A DNA stretch of 64,000 nt, from the NCBI RefSeq assembly GCF_030540545.1, contig NZ_JAUNVZ010000004.1, positions 124,001-188,000 on the forward strand. The letters are read 5' to 3'. Of this stretch, positions 51,895 to 61,041 are shown one piece after another. The DNA comes from Rothia sp. (in: high G+C Gram-positive bacteria) (GTDB lineage Bacteria; Actinomycetota; Actinomycetes; Actinomycetales; Micrococcaceae). A program made the translations under genes and the position numbers. Within the stretch, counting starts at the first letter, position 1, and every line of letters starts with the position of its first letter. The notes beneath the pieces were generated by a model, which made no database searches, was not told the DNA's origin, and saw only the letters and a list, made by a program, of their open reading frames with translations.

Positions 51895-53316
51895 ATGGCT
51901 AAAAATACTGGTGGACAGACCGAGCTCAAGCGCTCGCTCTCTCACGGCCAGATGAATATGATTGTGCTCGGCTCGGCGCTGGGCACCGGTCTTTTCCTGG
52001 GCTCGGGCGATGCCATCGCTCTGGCGGGCCCGGCGGTTATTCTGACCTACGCGATCGGTTCGGCGCTGGCGGCTGTGATTGCCGGTGCGACCGGTGAAAT
52101 GGCGATTCGCTACCCGGTGCGCGGTGGCTTTGGCACGATTGCTACCCGCTACCTGGGCCCCTACGCGGGCTTTTTGACCCGCTGGGCCTATTGGACGGCG
52201 ACCGTGCTGATTGCCGGTATTGAGCTGGTGGCTGTCTCCAGTTATTTGAGCTATTGGTTCCCCTCTCTGCCCCTGTGGGTTCCCATTGCTATTTTTGGTG
52301 CCGCGATTATTGTGCTGAACCTTTCCAGCGTGAAGTCTTTTGGTGTGCTGGAGTTTTTCCTCTCCTCCATTAAGGTCTTTGCGATTCTGCTCTTTATGCT
52401 GGTGGGTCTGTGCCTGATTTTCTTCGGTCTGCCCGGTCACGCCGCGGTGGGTATGAGTAATTTGAGCAATCACGGCGGCTTTATGCCCAATGGTTTTGAG
52501 GGCGTGTGGCTGGCTCTTGCTGTGGTCATGTTCTCCTTTGGCGGTATTGAAATGCTCTCCATTTCTGCCGCGGAGGCAAAGGACCCGGCGCGTTCGGTGC
52601 GTTCGAGCACCAAGGCAATGATGGTTCGCCTGGCGACCTTCTACGTGATTTCCCTCTTTATTGTCATGTCGCTGATTCCTTGGCAGCAGGCTACTACACT
52701 GGGCGGTAGCGTGGAGACCTCTCCCTTTGTGTTGGTCTTCCAGCAGCTCAATATTAGCGGTGCTGCCCATGTGGTGAACTTTGTGGTGCTGGTGGCTGCT
52801 CTGTCCAGCGCGAATGCGAACCTGTATGCAGGTACCCGCCTGATGCATTCTCTGGCAGTGGACGGTATGGCTCCTCGCGCCTTTGCTCGCGTGAATTCTC
52901 GTGGCGTTCCCGCTGCGGCTCTGTGGATCTCCACCCCGGGTATTGTGCTGGCGATTATTCTGCGCGTGGGTTACCCCAAGTCTGCATTTATGTGGATGCT
53001 GGGTCTGATTATGGTCTGCGCTCTGATTGTGTGGGTGCTGATTCTCTTCGCTTATGTTGCTTACCGTCGCGTTGAGGGCCCTTCGACCTCCTTTAATCTA
53101 TGGGGCGGCCGCCTGACTGCAGGCGTGGCGATTCTGGTGTTCTTTGCGGTGTGGGTTGCTCTTTTCCGCACTCCCATTAGCCAGTTCGCGGCGATTGCCG
53201 GCGTGGCGTATTTTGTGGTGCTGACCGTGGTGTATTTCGCGGTGGTTAAGAGTACTCTGCGCGTGGATGAAGAGGCTTTTGCTGAGGCGCAGCGCGCTTT
53301 GGATGCTGAGCACTAG
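51895..53316 (+). CDS. Amino-acid permease, APC superfamily (copy 3, diverged)
   Basis: 473 residues, the same fold but more distant from copies 1 and 2. The start (LKRSLSHGQMNMIVLGSALGTGLFLGSGDAIALAG) and SAAEAKDPARSVRSSTKAMM are kept; AAIGIAG becomes DAIALAG. The extracellular and mid-protein segments (SYLSYWFPSLPLW; NISGAAHVVNF) are different. A good GAAAGGGA ribosome site precedes the ATG. About 177 bases separate it from copy 2, enough for its own promoter. Confidence 0.87.
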   Translation: MAKNTGGQTELKRSLSHGQMNMIVLGSALGTGLFLGSGDAIALAGPAVILTYAIGSALAAVIAGATGEMAIRYPVRGGFGTIATRYLGPYAGFLTRWAYWTATVLIAGIELVAVSSYLSYWFPSLPLWVPIAIFGAAIIVLNLSSVKSFGVLEFFLSSIKVFAILLFMLVGLCLIFFGLPGHAAVGMSNLSNHGGFMPNGFEGVWLALAVVMFSFGGIEMLSISAAEAKDPARSVRSSTKAMMVRLATFYVISLFIVMSLIPWQQATTLGGSVETSPFVLVFQQLNISGAAHVVNFVVLVAALSSANANLYAGTRLMHSLAVDGMAPRAFARVNSRGVPAAALWISTPGIVLAIILRVGYPKSAFMWMLGLIMVCALIVWVLILFAYVAYRRVEGPSTSFNLWGGRLTAGVAILVFFAVWVALFRTPISQFAAIAGVAYFVVLTVVYFAVVKSTLRVDEEAFAEAQRALDAEH

Positions 53317-53341
53317 GATCCTTTTCTGGAGTTTTCTTCAC

Positions 53342-53380
53342 ACCCGCCGTATGCCCTGTATGGGGCGTGCGGCGGGTTTT
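53342..53380 (+). terminator. Terminator after permease copy 3
   Basis: ACCCGCCG / CGGCGGGT with inner pairing, followed by TTTT. Confidence 0.8.
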
Positions 53381-53573
53381 CTCTGTTTAGTGGGGAATAG
53401 TAGAGAAAAATTATGTGGTTTTATATTGGAGTATGTGGGATTTTTGTGGGTTTACCTGTGGTTATGTGGGTTATGACTCGAGTTTAGACCGTATATTTCG
53501 TAATATTTGTGTATTTTCGCGAAATATTCGCATATTCTGAGGCGAAGGTCTACCCGTGCGCTAGAATAGAAGA

Positions 53574-53651
53574 GAACCGTATGATCTTGTATGCGTTCAA
53601 ATGTCTGTGTGTTGGATACGTCCTGCTAGCGCTGAAGCTAGCAGGACGTAT
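53574..53651 (+). ncRNA. Candidate small RNA with a 15-bp terminator stem
   Basis: A TAGAAT -10-like element at 53562-53567 would start a transcript at about 53574. It would end at the perfect hairpin ATACGTCCTGCTAGC / GCTAGCAGGACGTAT (53616-53651), followed by CATTTT. The hairpin is 300 bases from any upstream gene end and needs its own transcript. The -35 is poor, so the promoter is uncertain. Confidence 0.3.
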
Positions 53652-53751
53652 CATTTTGCCCCATGACTATCCATAAACTACATGTTTTATGTAATTTGAT
53701 ACTCACTCCCGGCGGGTTTGTTCTCAGAGCGGGCGCGAGTAGAGTGGTGCT

Positions 53752-54204
53752 ATGAGTACTTTTGAGGTAAAGATCCCCGTACGCTGGGGCGATATGGACG
53801 CCTACGGGCACGTCAATAATGTGGCTATGCTGGCGCTGATGGAAGAGGCACGTATTGCTCTCTTTGGCCCGCCTCCTGCATCGGGCGAGCCGAACCACGA
53901 GAAGATCCAGGCTGTTATCCCCCTATTTGAAATGATGGGGTCCAGCGTGCAGGCTCTGATCGCTGAACATAGCGTGAAGTATAAGGCACAGCTGCCCTAT
54001 ACGGGTGAGCCGGTGATGGTGCGTATGGCGTTGGAGAAAATCAGTGCCGCCTCGATTACGCTCTCGTATTCCTTTGTGAGCCCCAAGGATGGTCGCGAGT
54101 GCGTGCGCGCTTCTACCGTGCTGGCTTTTTGGGACGCTCAGGCGGGTAGCCTGGTGCGTTTGACGAAGGAGCAGCGTGAGTTGCTGGCTTTGTATGCCGA
54201 TTAG
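53752..54204 (+). CDS. Acyl-CoA thioesterase, 4HBT (hotdog) family
   Basis: 150 residues, single hotdog domain. The N-terminal VRWGDMDAYGHVNNVAMLALMEEARI carries the catalytic Asp of the YbgC/4-hydroxybenzoyl-CoA thioesterase type (WGDMDAYGHVNN). It hydrolyses acyl-CoA esters; the exact substrate is unknown. A -10 element TAGAGT (53740-53745) ends 6 bases before the ATG, and TTGTTC lies 16 bases before that. There is no ribosome site, so the mRNA is probably leaderless. Confidence 0.88.
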   Translation: MSTFEVKIPVRWGDMDAYGHVNNVAMLALMEEARIALFGPPPASGEPNHEKIQAVIPLFEMMGSSVQALIAEHSVKYKAQLPYTGEPVMVRMALEKISAASITLSYSFVSPKDGRECVRASTVLAFWDAQAGSLVRLTKEQRELLALYAD

Positions 54205-54235
54205 CCGGTAGCGCAGAAGCGCCCTAGACTCCATC

Positions 54236-54268
54236 ATGAGCGATAAATGAGCGATAAATGAGCGATAA
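54236..54268 (+). repeat. Three exact 11-base tandem repeats, each an ATG-initiated mini-frame
   Basis: ATGAGCGATAA repeated three times without change. Copies 1 and 2 each encode a four-codon frame (Met-Ser-Asp-Lys-stop) that overlaps the next by ATGA. Copy 3 runs on for 15 codons to a TAG at 54303. Confidence 0.8.
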
Positions 54269-54281
54269 CGGTACCGGTACC

Positions 54282-54328
54282 CGCTCGCTGGGCGAGCGAG
54301 CCTAGACACGTGCACCCATTGGGTGCAC
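54282..54328 (+). promoter_or_regulatory. Two perfect hairpins in the leader of the FUSC gene
   Basis: CGCTCGC-TGG-GCGAGCG (54282-54298) and GTGCACCC-ATT-GGGTGCAC (54310-54328). They may terminate the thioesterase mRNA or attenuate the next gene. Confidence 0.45.
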
Positions 54329-54386
54329 AATAATCCCTATAAATACACCGTGCCGGCAGGCACACTCGCAGAAAGGTTAGAGCATT

Positions 54387-55550
54387 ATGCCCCAACGCAT
54401 CGACTTCACGCCCTTTCTTACCATCGCACCCATGCGACGCGAGTACATTCCCGCCGCGCGTGTGGCGCTCAGCCTGGCAATCCCGCTCTCTGTGCTGGTG
54501 GCGCTGGGTCAGATTCAGTTGACCTTCTTCGCTATTTTTGGTGCTTTTACCGCAATCTATGGGCGCCACGAGCTGCCCGCTCTGCGTTTTAAGCATCAGC
54601 TGCAGATAGGTATTTTGCAGATTATCTGTGTTGCCCTGGGTCTGTGGATGAGCGCTATTGATATGAATTCCTGGCTGAAGGTCACCATTTGTGCCCTGGT
54701 GGGCGGCGTGGGCGGAATTATCTCAATCTACCTGGATTTGTTCCCGCCCGGCCCGCTTTTCTATATTTTTGCGATTGCCCCGGTGGCTTTCCTGCCCTAT
54801 AACCACGAGCCGTGGCTGTCTTTGGGTGCTACGGGTTTCGCTGTGTTTTGTGCTCTTTTTACCGGCTGGTTGGGTACCCTGGTGGGTGAGGGTACTAATG
54901 AGGCTGCGGTTCCGCCTCGCCCCCATCACGGTTTGAGTACCTCTGAGATTCTGGCGCAGGGCGCTATTTTTGCTGTAGCTATGTTTGCTGCCGGCGCTTG
55001 GGGTGAGCTGTCGGGTGTGCAGAATAATTATTGGGCGATGACTAGCGCCGCGGCGATTATGCTGGGTATTACGGCTCGTATGACGGTGCTGCGCAGTATT
55101 CACCGCGTGTACGGCACGATTGCCGGTATTGTGGTGAGTGCATTTTTTGTTTCGATGAGTCCTAGCCCCTGGCATGTGGTGGTGTTGGTGGTTGTTTCTC
55201 AGTTTTATGCTGAGCTGTATATTAAGCGCCATTACGGTATTGGTGTCTTTTTTGTGACTCCGGTTGCTTTGCTCATGATTTATTTGGTTTTCCCTACGGA
55301 TGCTTCTGTGCTGATGACTGCGCGTATTTGGGAGACGATTATTGGCGCTATTGTGGCTGTGGTGGCTGTGTATTTGGTGCCGAATCCTGAGTACCGCGGT
55401 CAGGATACGCAGGCCATTCCGGTTTTGCGTCTTACGCGTGATTTGCGTCGTGCGCGTGCTCATGCGGCGGCGGAACAGCGTGCTGCTGAGGGTAAGCCGG
55501 GTGCGCAGATCCGCGGTAGTGTTTCCATTGATACGGGTGCCAAGGAGTAG
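54387..55550 (+). CDS. FUSC-family membrane protein
   Basis: 387 residues. A hydrophilic start precedes about ten hydrophobic segments arranged in two repeated halves (about 30-165 and 190-335). The second half has the FUSC-like VQNNYWAMTSAAAIMLG and a basic loop RSIHRVYGTIAGI, the usual signature of fusaric-acid-resistance/YccS-like proteins. The C-terminal 50 residues are soluble and Arg/Ala-rich. Proposed role: export of aromatic or phenolic compounds, as in relatives; unproven here. It follows the thioesterase in the same direction, after the tandem repeat and hairpins. Confidence 0.8.
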   Translation: MPQRIDFTPFLTIAPMRREYIPAARVALSLAIPLSVLVALGQIQLTFFAIFGAFTAIYGRHELPALRFKHQLQIGILQIICVALGLWMSAIDMNSWLKVTICALVGGVGGIISIYLDLFPPGPLFYIFAIAPVAFLPYNHEPWLSLGATGFAVFCALFTGWLGTLVGEGTNEAAVPPRPHHGLSTSEILAQGAIFAVAMFAAGAWGELSGVQNNYWAMTSAAAIMLGITARMTVLRSIHRVYGTIAGIVVSAFFVSMSPSPWHVVVLVVVSQFYAELYIKRHYGIGVFFVTPVALLMIYLVFPTDASVLMTARIWETIIGAIVAVVAVYLVPNPEYRGQDTQAIPVLRLTRDLRRARAHAAAEQRAAEGKPGAQIRGSVSIDTGAKE

Positions 55551-55563
55551 ATTCTGTCGGGGC

Positions 55564-55606
55564 ACAGATAGGTGCGGTATACGCGATGTATACCGCACCT
55601 ATCTGT
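55564..55606. terminator. Perfect 19-bp hairpin between convergent genes
   Basis: Arms 55564-55582 and 55588-55606 (ACAGATAGGTGCGGTATAC and its complement), loop GCGAT. It overlaps the stop codon of the minus-strand lipoprotein gene. Confidence 0.8.
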
Positions 55607-56442
55607 TATTGGTGGGTGAGCACAATCTTTTTAATGCGCTCGCTACGCTTTTTAATGGCGTCTTTAGCTTCGTTGAGCTCGTGCTGATGCTGGCGAATAA
55701 GGGGCATCTGGTAGGAGGCTTCTAAATCGCCGAGGCGCTGAGCCATGCGGGTATCCTGGCTGCACTGTGCCATGGTCACAGCAAGTTTAATTTCTGCTTC
55801 TGTCAGTTCGGGTGCTGACACAAAGTTGAACTCTTCCTGGACTCCCCATTCATGCTCTCCCTTTCGAGGGTGCAAACCTTTGGATTCGAGGCATGCCCAC
55901 CACTCTGAACGGGCTTGTTTCCATTCGGGGTGGGAATTTGCCTTATTGTAGGCCTGATTGCGAATTTCCTGGGTCAGCTTCTGAGCTTTTTCTGAGGCTT
56001 TATAGTCCTCTTCTGCGTTGAGCTGATCGCGTACCTGGGGTATGCAGGTTTCATCCATAATGCGCTCAAAATCAGCCGTGGTTTCCATGCGTGAGGATGT
56101 TGGTTTATCTCGTTCGACAAGACCGGTTTTTTGCGCTTTTGCTACATTCCACAGCCCGTAAATTTTATCAAATTGAACAGTATGAGAGATGTGCTGCAGA
56201 CTTGAGGCACCCGGCATTGTATATCCATGGGGTTTCATGCATTCAGCATAGAGATAGGCGTTATATGCTATATCAAAGCGTAAATCTTCCATACTTTGAC
56301 CGTATGAATCCAGAGGATAAACAATTTCGCCATTCTCGTAGTCGAGAAAAGCCCGCGCCGACGTATCGCGATTAGGCTGAACAATCCGGGCACAGGACAC
56401 AACGGTAAGAATTACAATCAGATAGAGTAATACCCGTCGCAT
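55606..56442 (-). CDS. Lipoprotein with CM-C-C-C cysteine pattern (family member 1)
   Basis: 278 residues, function unknown. Lipoprotein signal (LLYLIVILTVVSC, Cys near residue 17). The mature part has four cysteines in the contexts AECMKPHGY, ETCIPQ, WWACLESKG and AQCSQD, and ends in a charged amphipathic helix region (ELNEAKDAIKKRSERIKK). The same layout occurs in the lipoproteins at 59252-60109 and 60172-61041, so I treat all three as one family. Here no I36-like partner gene is adjacent. No homologue with known function is recognised. Confidence 0.75.
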   Translation of the reverse strand: MRRVLLYLIVILTVVSCARIVQPNRDTSARAFLDYENGEIVYPLDSYGQSMEDLRFDIAYNAYLYAECMKPHGYTMPGASSLQHISHTVQFDKIYGLWNVAKAQKTGLVERDKPTSSRMETTADFERIMDETCIPQVRDQLNAEEDYKASEKAQKLTQEIRNQAYNKANSHPEWKQARSEWWACLESKGLHPRKGEHEWGVQEEFNFVSAPELTEAEIKLAVTMAQCSQDTRMAQRLGDLEASYQMPLIRQHQHELNEAKDAIKKRSERIKKIVLTHQ

Positions 56443-56645
56443 AAGAGCCCTCCTCCCCGGTTGCTGGTACCGGGAACGCCTAGAGAATCTATAGGCATAA
56501 GTATAGCCTTTATTGACAACTTAAGCTCTATATGCAATGCGTTAAACGTTCCAGTGTCTGGCACTGTCGGGCGAAGGGGTAAAATAGGAGTGCCCGCAAG
56601 GTGACATGAGCGGGAGAAGACCCAATCCCAGCACGATAAAGGTGA

Positions 56646-57971
<1,326 letters not shown>

Positions 57972-58002
57972 ATATCGGGTCTTGCCCGAGTGAGGATTAA
58001 AT

Positions 58003-58518
58003 ATGAGTATTACGCGAGTAGAAGAGCATGAGCTGCTGACCTTTACCGCGGAACTGGCCTTTGACGTGGAGAGCGTTTTTGAGGCTTTTGTAGTTCCCGA
58101 GTTGCTCAGCGCCTGGTACGGCCCGGCGGGTTGGCATGCTCGCGAGCACGACACGGTGGTTGAACCCTGGGTGGGCGGTATGCAGCGTTTGACGATGGTC
58201 AATGAGCTGGATCTTTCGGCATCGTGCATTATGCAGAGCCGTTTTCTGGCGTTTGAGCCGAATGCTCAGCTGGAACTTGCAGAGCAGCTGCCTGATCCTG
58301 CCGGTCAGCCCGGGGATGTGCTCATTTATTCTCGGTTCCGTTTTGATAATGATACGGTGCTGACCTCTAGCGGTGTGGGTGCCGGTACTCGTGTGCGCGT
58401 GGAGATTGGACCTCTGCCGCAGAATGTACACGAGTCGGTGGCTCAGTCCTGGCGTTCGGCGTTTATTCGTTTGGATGCGCTTTTGAATCCCGGAGGGATG
58501 ACCTCTCATAGGTTGTAG
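58003..58518 (+). CDS. SRPBCC-fold protein, AHSA1-like
   Basis: 171 residues with a START/Bet v1-type fold. ...AFDVESVFEAFVVPELLSAWYGPAGW at the N-terminus is the AHSA1 (activator of Hsp90 ATPase homologue) opening; the C-terminal VAQSWRSAFIRLDALL helix completes it. Members bind hydrophobic ligands, but the ligand is not known. It starts 31 bases after tgt and is probably co-transcribed with it. Confidence 0.82.
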   Translation: MSITRVEEHELLTFTAELAFDVESVFEAFVVPELLSAWYGPAGWHAREHDTVVEPWVGGMQRLTMVNELDLSASCIMQSRFLAFEPNAQLELAEQLPDPAGQPGDVLIYSRFRFDNDTVLTSSGVGAGTRVRVEIGPLPQNVHESVAQSWRSAFIRLDALLNPGGMTSHRL

Positions 58519-58548
58519 GTAGAGCGCAATTCTTTGACGTGTTCTATA

Positions 58549-58583
58549 CAATGCCCGCGTGCACTCTATGCACGCGGGCATTG
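58549..58583 (+). terminator. Terminator after the tgt unit
   Basis: CAATGCCCGCGTGCA / TGCACGCGGGCATTG, a perfect 15-bp stem. Confidence 0.75.
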
Positions 58584-58637
58584 CTCTGTCTCTAGAAGGT
58601 CGCTGGGGGCAGAGGATGATGAACGGAGTAAATATGC

Positions 58638-58665
58638 TTGCAATGAGTTGTTTGTGCATTATATA
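58638..58665 (+). promoter_or_regulatory. Possible promoter of the I36-like/lipoprotein module
   Basis: TTGCAA, 16 bases, TATATA (58660-58665), about 175 bases before the first gene. The remaining 58584-58839 region shows no other clear signal. Confidence 0.35.
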
Positions 58666-58839
58666 CTTGAGCTAAGCCACATATATAGTGGTTGGCGGTG
58701 GATAGTCGTTGTGAAAAGAATGGAGTAGCTCGACTGCTTTCTGCAGAACAGAAGGTTGCCAACCGATGGTAATGGGCGAATGCTCATGTTCTATACCCAT
58801 GACTGCTATAGGACACACACTCGCATAAGGACAGGAATA

Positions 58840-59166
58840 ATGTCTGTTGTATCTAAGATTGGTAGCGCAGGGCTGGCTATGATGTCCGTTCTGTTGCTTT
58901 CCGTAGCACCTGCCGGTGCTGATTTCCATGCGTATGCTCATGCTGACTATGTCGCTGAGGTAACGCGTGTACCTGGGTATGTATCGTGGATTGATGTACC
59001 CGATAATGTTGTCTCGTCTGTGCATAACTGGACTGATACGTGTTGGTCGGGGCGTGATGAGACTTCTTGGGTTACCTCTATTGAGGTAATACGTATTCAC
59101 CCCAATGATCATAAGGCTAATCTTTGGGGCGCAAGTGATCGCATCGACTTTTTCTCTCGGTGCTAA
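58840..59166 (+). CDS. Secreted I36/beta-gamma-crystallin-like small protein (module copy 1)
   Basis: 108 residues. The ATG at 58840 follows AGGACAGGAA. A signal peptide covers about 1-28 (IGSAGLAMMSVLLLSVAPAGA). The mature part has NVVSSVHNWTDTCW and ends SDRIDFFSRC. This matches the second half of the peptidase-inhibitor I36 / crystallin-type fold, and its ends resemble DRASSWTNANGETTEC and NDQADFVARW in the protein at 61004-61453. The first VCVWE-type half is missing. Inhibition of a protease is the known role of the family and is not shown here. It is followed by a hairpin and a lipoprotein gene. Confidence 0.55.
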   Translation: MSVVSKIGSAGLAMMSVLLLSVAPAGADFHAYAHADYVAEVTRVPGYVSWIDVPDNVVSSVHNWTDTCWSGRDETSWVTSIEVIRIHPNDHKANLWGASDRIDFFSRC

Positions 59167-59188
59167 TCATTCACTTTAAATATTCTCG

Positions 59189-59219
59189 CATGGGAGGGTA
59201 CTGTATGTATCCTCCCATG
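59189..59219 (+). terminator. Hairpin between the I36-like and lipoprotein genes
   Basis: CATGGGAGG / CCTCCCATG, perfect 9-bp stem with partial inner pairing. It could reduce, not end, transcription into the lipoprotein gene. Confidence 0.55.
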
Positions 59220-59251
59220 TGAGGTATTTAAAAATTTGTAAAGGGTTTGAT

Positions 59252-60109
59252 ATGAAGAAATTTTATATAATACTAATTATATTTATTTTTCTTTTCAGTG
59301 GGTGTGGTTCCTCTGAAAAGATTTCTGTATCTGAAGATGTCCGCTCTATATTAAATTCGTATAAATCTTCTCCTCCAGAAATTGTAATTGCCATCGATAT
59401 TGAGATGGAAAAATGTATGTCGGAGAAAAATAAAAAATATGTTAAGGGTGGATATAAATTTTCCCTTGGAAGTGCTGATATTGTAAACTCTGGCTCTGTG
59501 TTTTACTCTATGGATTCAGTATCGGCTGGATATAAAGAGACAGTGCTTCCCACTGAAGAGCGCAGCGATTCGGATGTGACGGAAGAAAATTATAACCCTG
59601 CAGATGAGATTAAATATATTTCTCTCTCTGGGGTGGAAACGTCTATTAGCTCAAAATCATGTACTGCTCGTGCTGCGGAGAAGGTATTTGGCTCGGTAGA
59701 GAATTATCTTAAGTATTCAGATTTTGCCAATGATATTCTCTTTTCTGCACGTCAGTATAAAGCAATCGATGAGATTGTGTCTCTGTACTCAGATAATAAA
59801 GAGTATCCGCAGTGCATGAAGGATGCAGGCTATCCCGATGTGATTGCATTTGGTCTTGCCCCGAAGATTGCCCTTCAGAAGTTCGGGCAATATCGCACCA
59901 AGGATCAGAGGCCTCATGCTGAGGAACGCGCAATGGCTCAGGCAGATTATTCCTGTCAGGAGTCAAGTAATATTGTCCGCAAAGCAGAGGATATATTTTA
60001 TGATCGAGTGGGTCAGTGGCTTAAGGATCATGAAGCCTATATTCTCCAGATTCGAGATATTGAATTATTTGCTAAGGATCGTGCTAATAAGATTATTAAT
60101 CAGTCATAG
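59252..60109 (+). CDS. Lipoprotein with CM-C-CM-C pattern (family member 2, module copy 1)
   Basis: 285 residues, unknown function. The ATG at 59252 follows AAAGGG. Lipoprotein signal (YIILIIFIFLFSGC). Four mature cysteines in EKCMSEKN, KSCTARA, PQCMKDAGYPD and YSCQESS, then an RxxxxxxxxLKDHEAYIL-type tail. The gene is clearly more AT-rich than its surroundings, especially in its first 300 bases, which suggests transfer or weak selection on codon use. It is convergent with member 3. Confidence 0.75.
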   Translation: MKKFYIILIIFIFLFSGCGSSEKISVSEDVRSILNSYKSSPPEIVIAIDIEMEKCMSEKNKKYVKGGYKFSLGSADIVNSGSVFYSMDSVSAGYKETVLPTEERSDSDVTEENYNPADEIKYISLSGVETSISSKSCTARAAEKVFGSVENYLKYSDFANDILFSARQYKAIDEIVSLYSDNKEYPQCMKDAGYPDVIAFGLAPKIALQKFGQYRTKDQRPHAEERAMAQADYSCQESSNIVRKAEDIFYDRVGQWLKDHEAYILQIRDIELFAKDRANKIINQS

Positions 60110-60123
60110 GATTCGGTCCTAAA

Positions 60124-60167
60124 AGATATTGGTGGTTATCTAGGGGGCTAGATAATCGCCAATATCT
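60124..60167. terminator. Terminator between the convergent lipoprotein genes
   Basis: AGATATTGG...GTTATCTAG pairs with CTAGATAAT...CCAATATCT (about 18 of 20 pairs including G-U). Confidence 0.7.
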
Positions 60168-60171
60168 GTGT

Positions 60172-61041
60172 TTAGAGGGTGCCGTCGAGGATCTTGGGTG
60201 CATTTTCTTCGGCATTCTTTTTTGCCTGGGTAATACGCTCAATAAGTGCCTGATTATCCTCCAAGAAAGACGTCATATAGGCGTTCAGCAACTCCATAAC
60301 TCGATCCTCATAGTTCACCTGCTCACGGCAGGTAGCATCAGCTACCGGTATATTGGCAGGGATTTCAGCAGCGCGATACGTATAAAAGATTTCATCAGGA
60401 GCCTTGTACGGCAATTGATACTTATCTTTCATACACTGAGCCCAATCCATATAAATATGAATGAGCTCATCTGACATACCTGCTGCTTCCGCATAGGGTA
60501 AGAGGTGCTTGTCAGCGGTAAAGAGCGTATCGGCTAGATCTATATCTCCAAATATTTTGATAGACACTATATATTCGCAACTATTGTTCTGATTCTCTTC
60601 TCCGTATCCTCGGAGCGCTCGAATCTCTTCCTCAGTTATTGTTGACTGCTGTTCTTTAGCTTTTTGTGCTTGGGCAGCAGGGTTTGAATATCCATATTGT
60701 CGTGCTTCCTCTATAGTGAGTTCACCCGGTGGTAGAGTACTGCGAACTGTAGCGTTGTACGGCATGTAATATTCGCCTTGAGGGGTGAATCCTTTCTTAG
60801 CCATGCAGTCTTTTAGTCCTTTTTGCCAGGCTAATCTGAGCGCTTCGGGGTAGTCGGTGAGCTCATCAACCTTTTGCACTGCCTGGTGATCTACCACTGT
60901 AGCTGCTTTAATAGCTCGAGGTTTAGAACTAGAATCCAGAGACTGTTGTGCTGGTGAGTTGACGGAACATGCTGTGAGGCAGAGACAGCCCGCGAGTATA
61001 AGCCTAATCTTGCGAGTAACGGGGTTTCCCATTCCAACCAT
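60172..61041 (-). CDS. Lipoprotein with CM-C-CM-C pattern (family member 3, module copy 2)
   Basis: 289 residues. The lipoprotein signal (IRLILAGCLCLTAC, Cys near residue 25) is preceded by a start at 61041 or an ATG three codons later. Mature cysteines lie in KDCMAKKGF, NSCEYIV, WAQCMKDKY and ATCREQV, the same order as member 2; the tail FLEDNQALIERITQAKK matches its LKDHEAYIL region. Its start overlaps the end of the I36-like gene by about 30-40 bases in another frame, so translation is probably coupled. Function unknown. Confidence 0.78.
   Translation of the reverse strand: MVGMGNPVTRKIRLILAGCLCLTACSVNSPAQQSLDSSSKPRAIKAATVVDHQAVQKVDELTDYPEALRLAWQKGLKDCMAKKGFTPQGEYYMPYNATVRSTLPPGELTIEEARQYGYSNPAAQAQKAKEQQSTITEEEIRALRGYGEENQNNSCEYIVSIKIFGDIDLADTLFTADKHLLPYAEAAGMSDELIHIYMDWAQCMKDKYQLPYKAPDEIFYTYRAAEIPANIPVADATCREQVNYEDRVMELLNAYMTSFLEDNQALIERITQAKKNAEENAPKILDGTL

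Larger units (their letters stand above)
53317..53751. other. 435-bp intergenic region with TGTGG repeats and a candidate small RNA
   Basis: It holds the permease terminator, five TGTGG repeats (53414-53469), a TTTCGCGAAA palindrome with AATATTT / AAATATT arms (near 53501-53527), and the possible small RNA at 53574-53651. No protein gene seen. Confidence 0.5.

Noticed and set aside
54236-54268. CRISPR-like array
   Set aside because: The units are 11 bases with no spacers; it is a simple tandem repeat.
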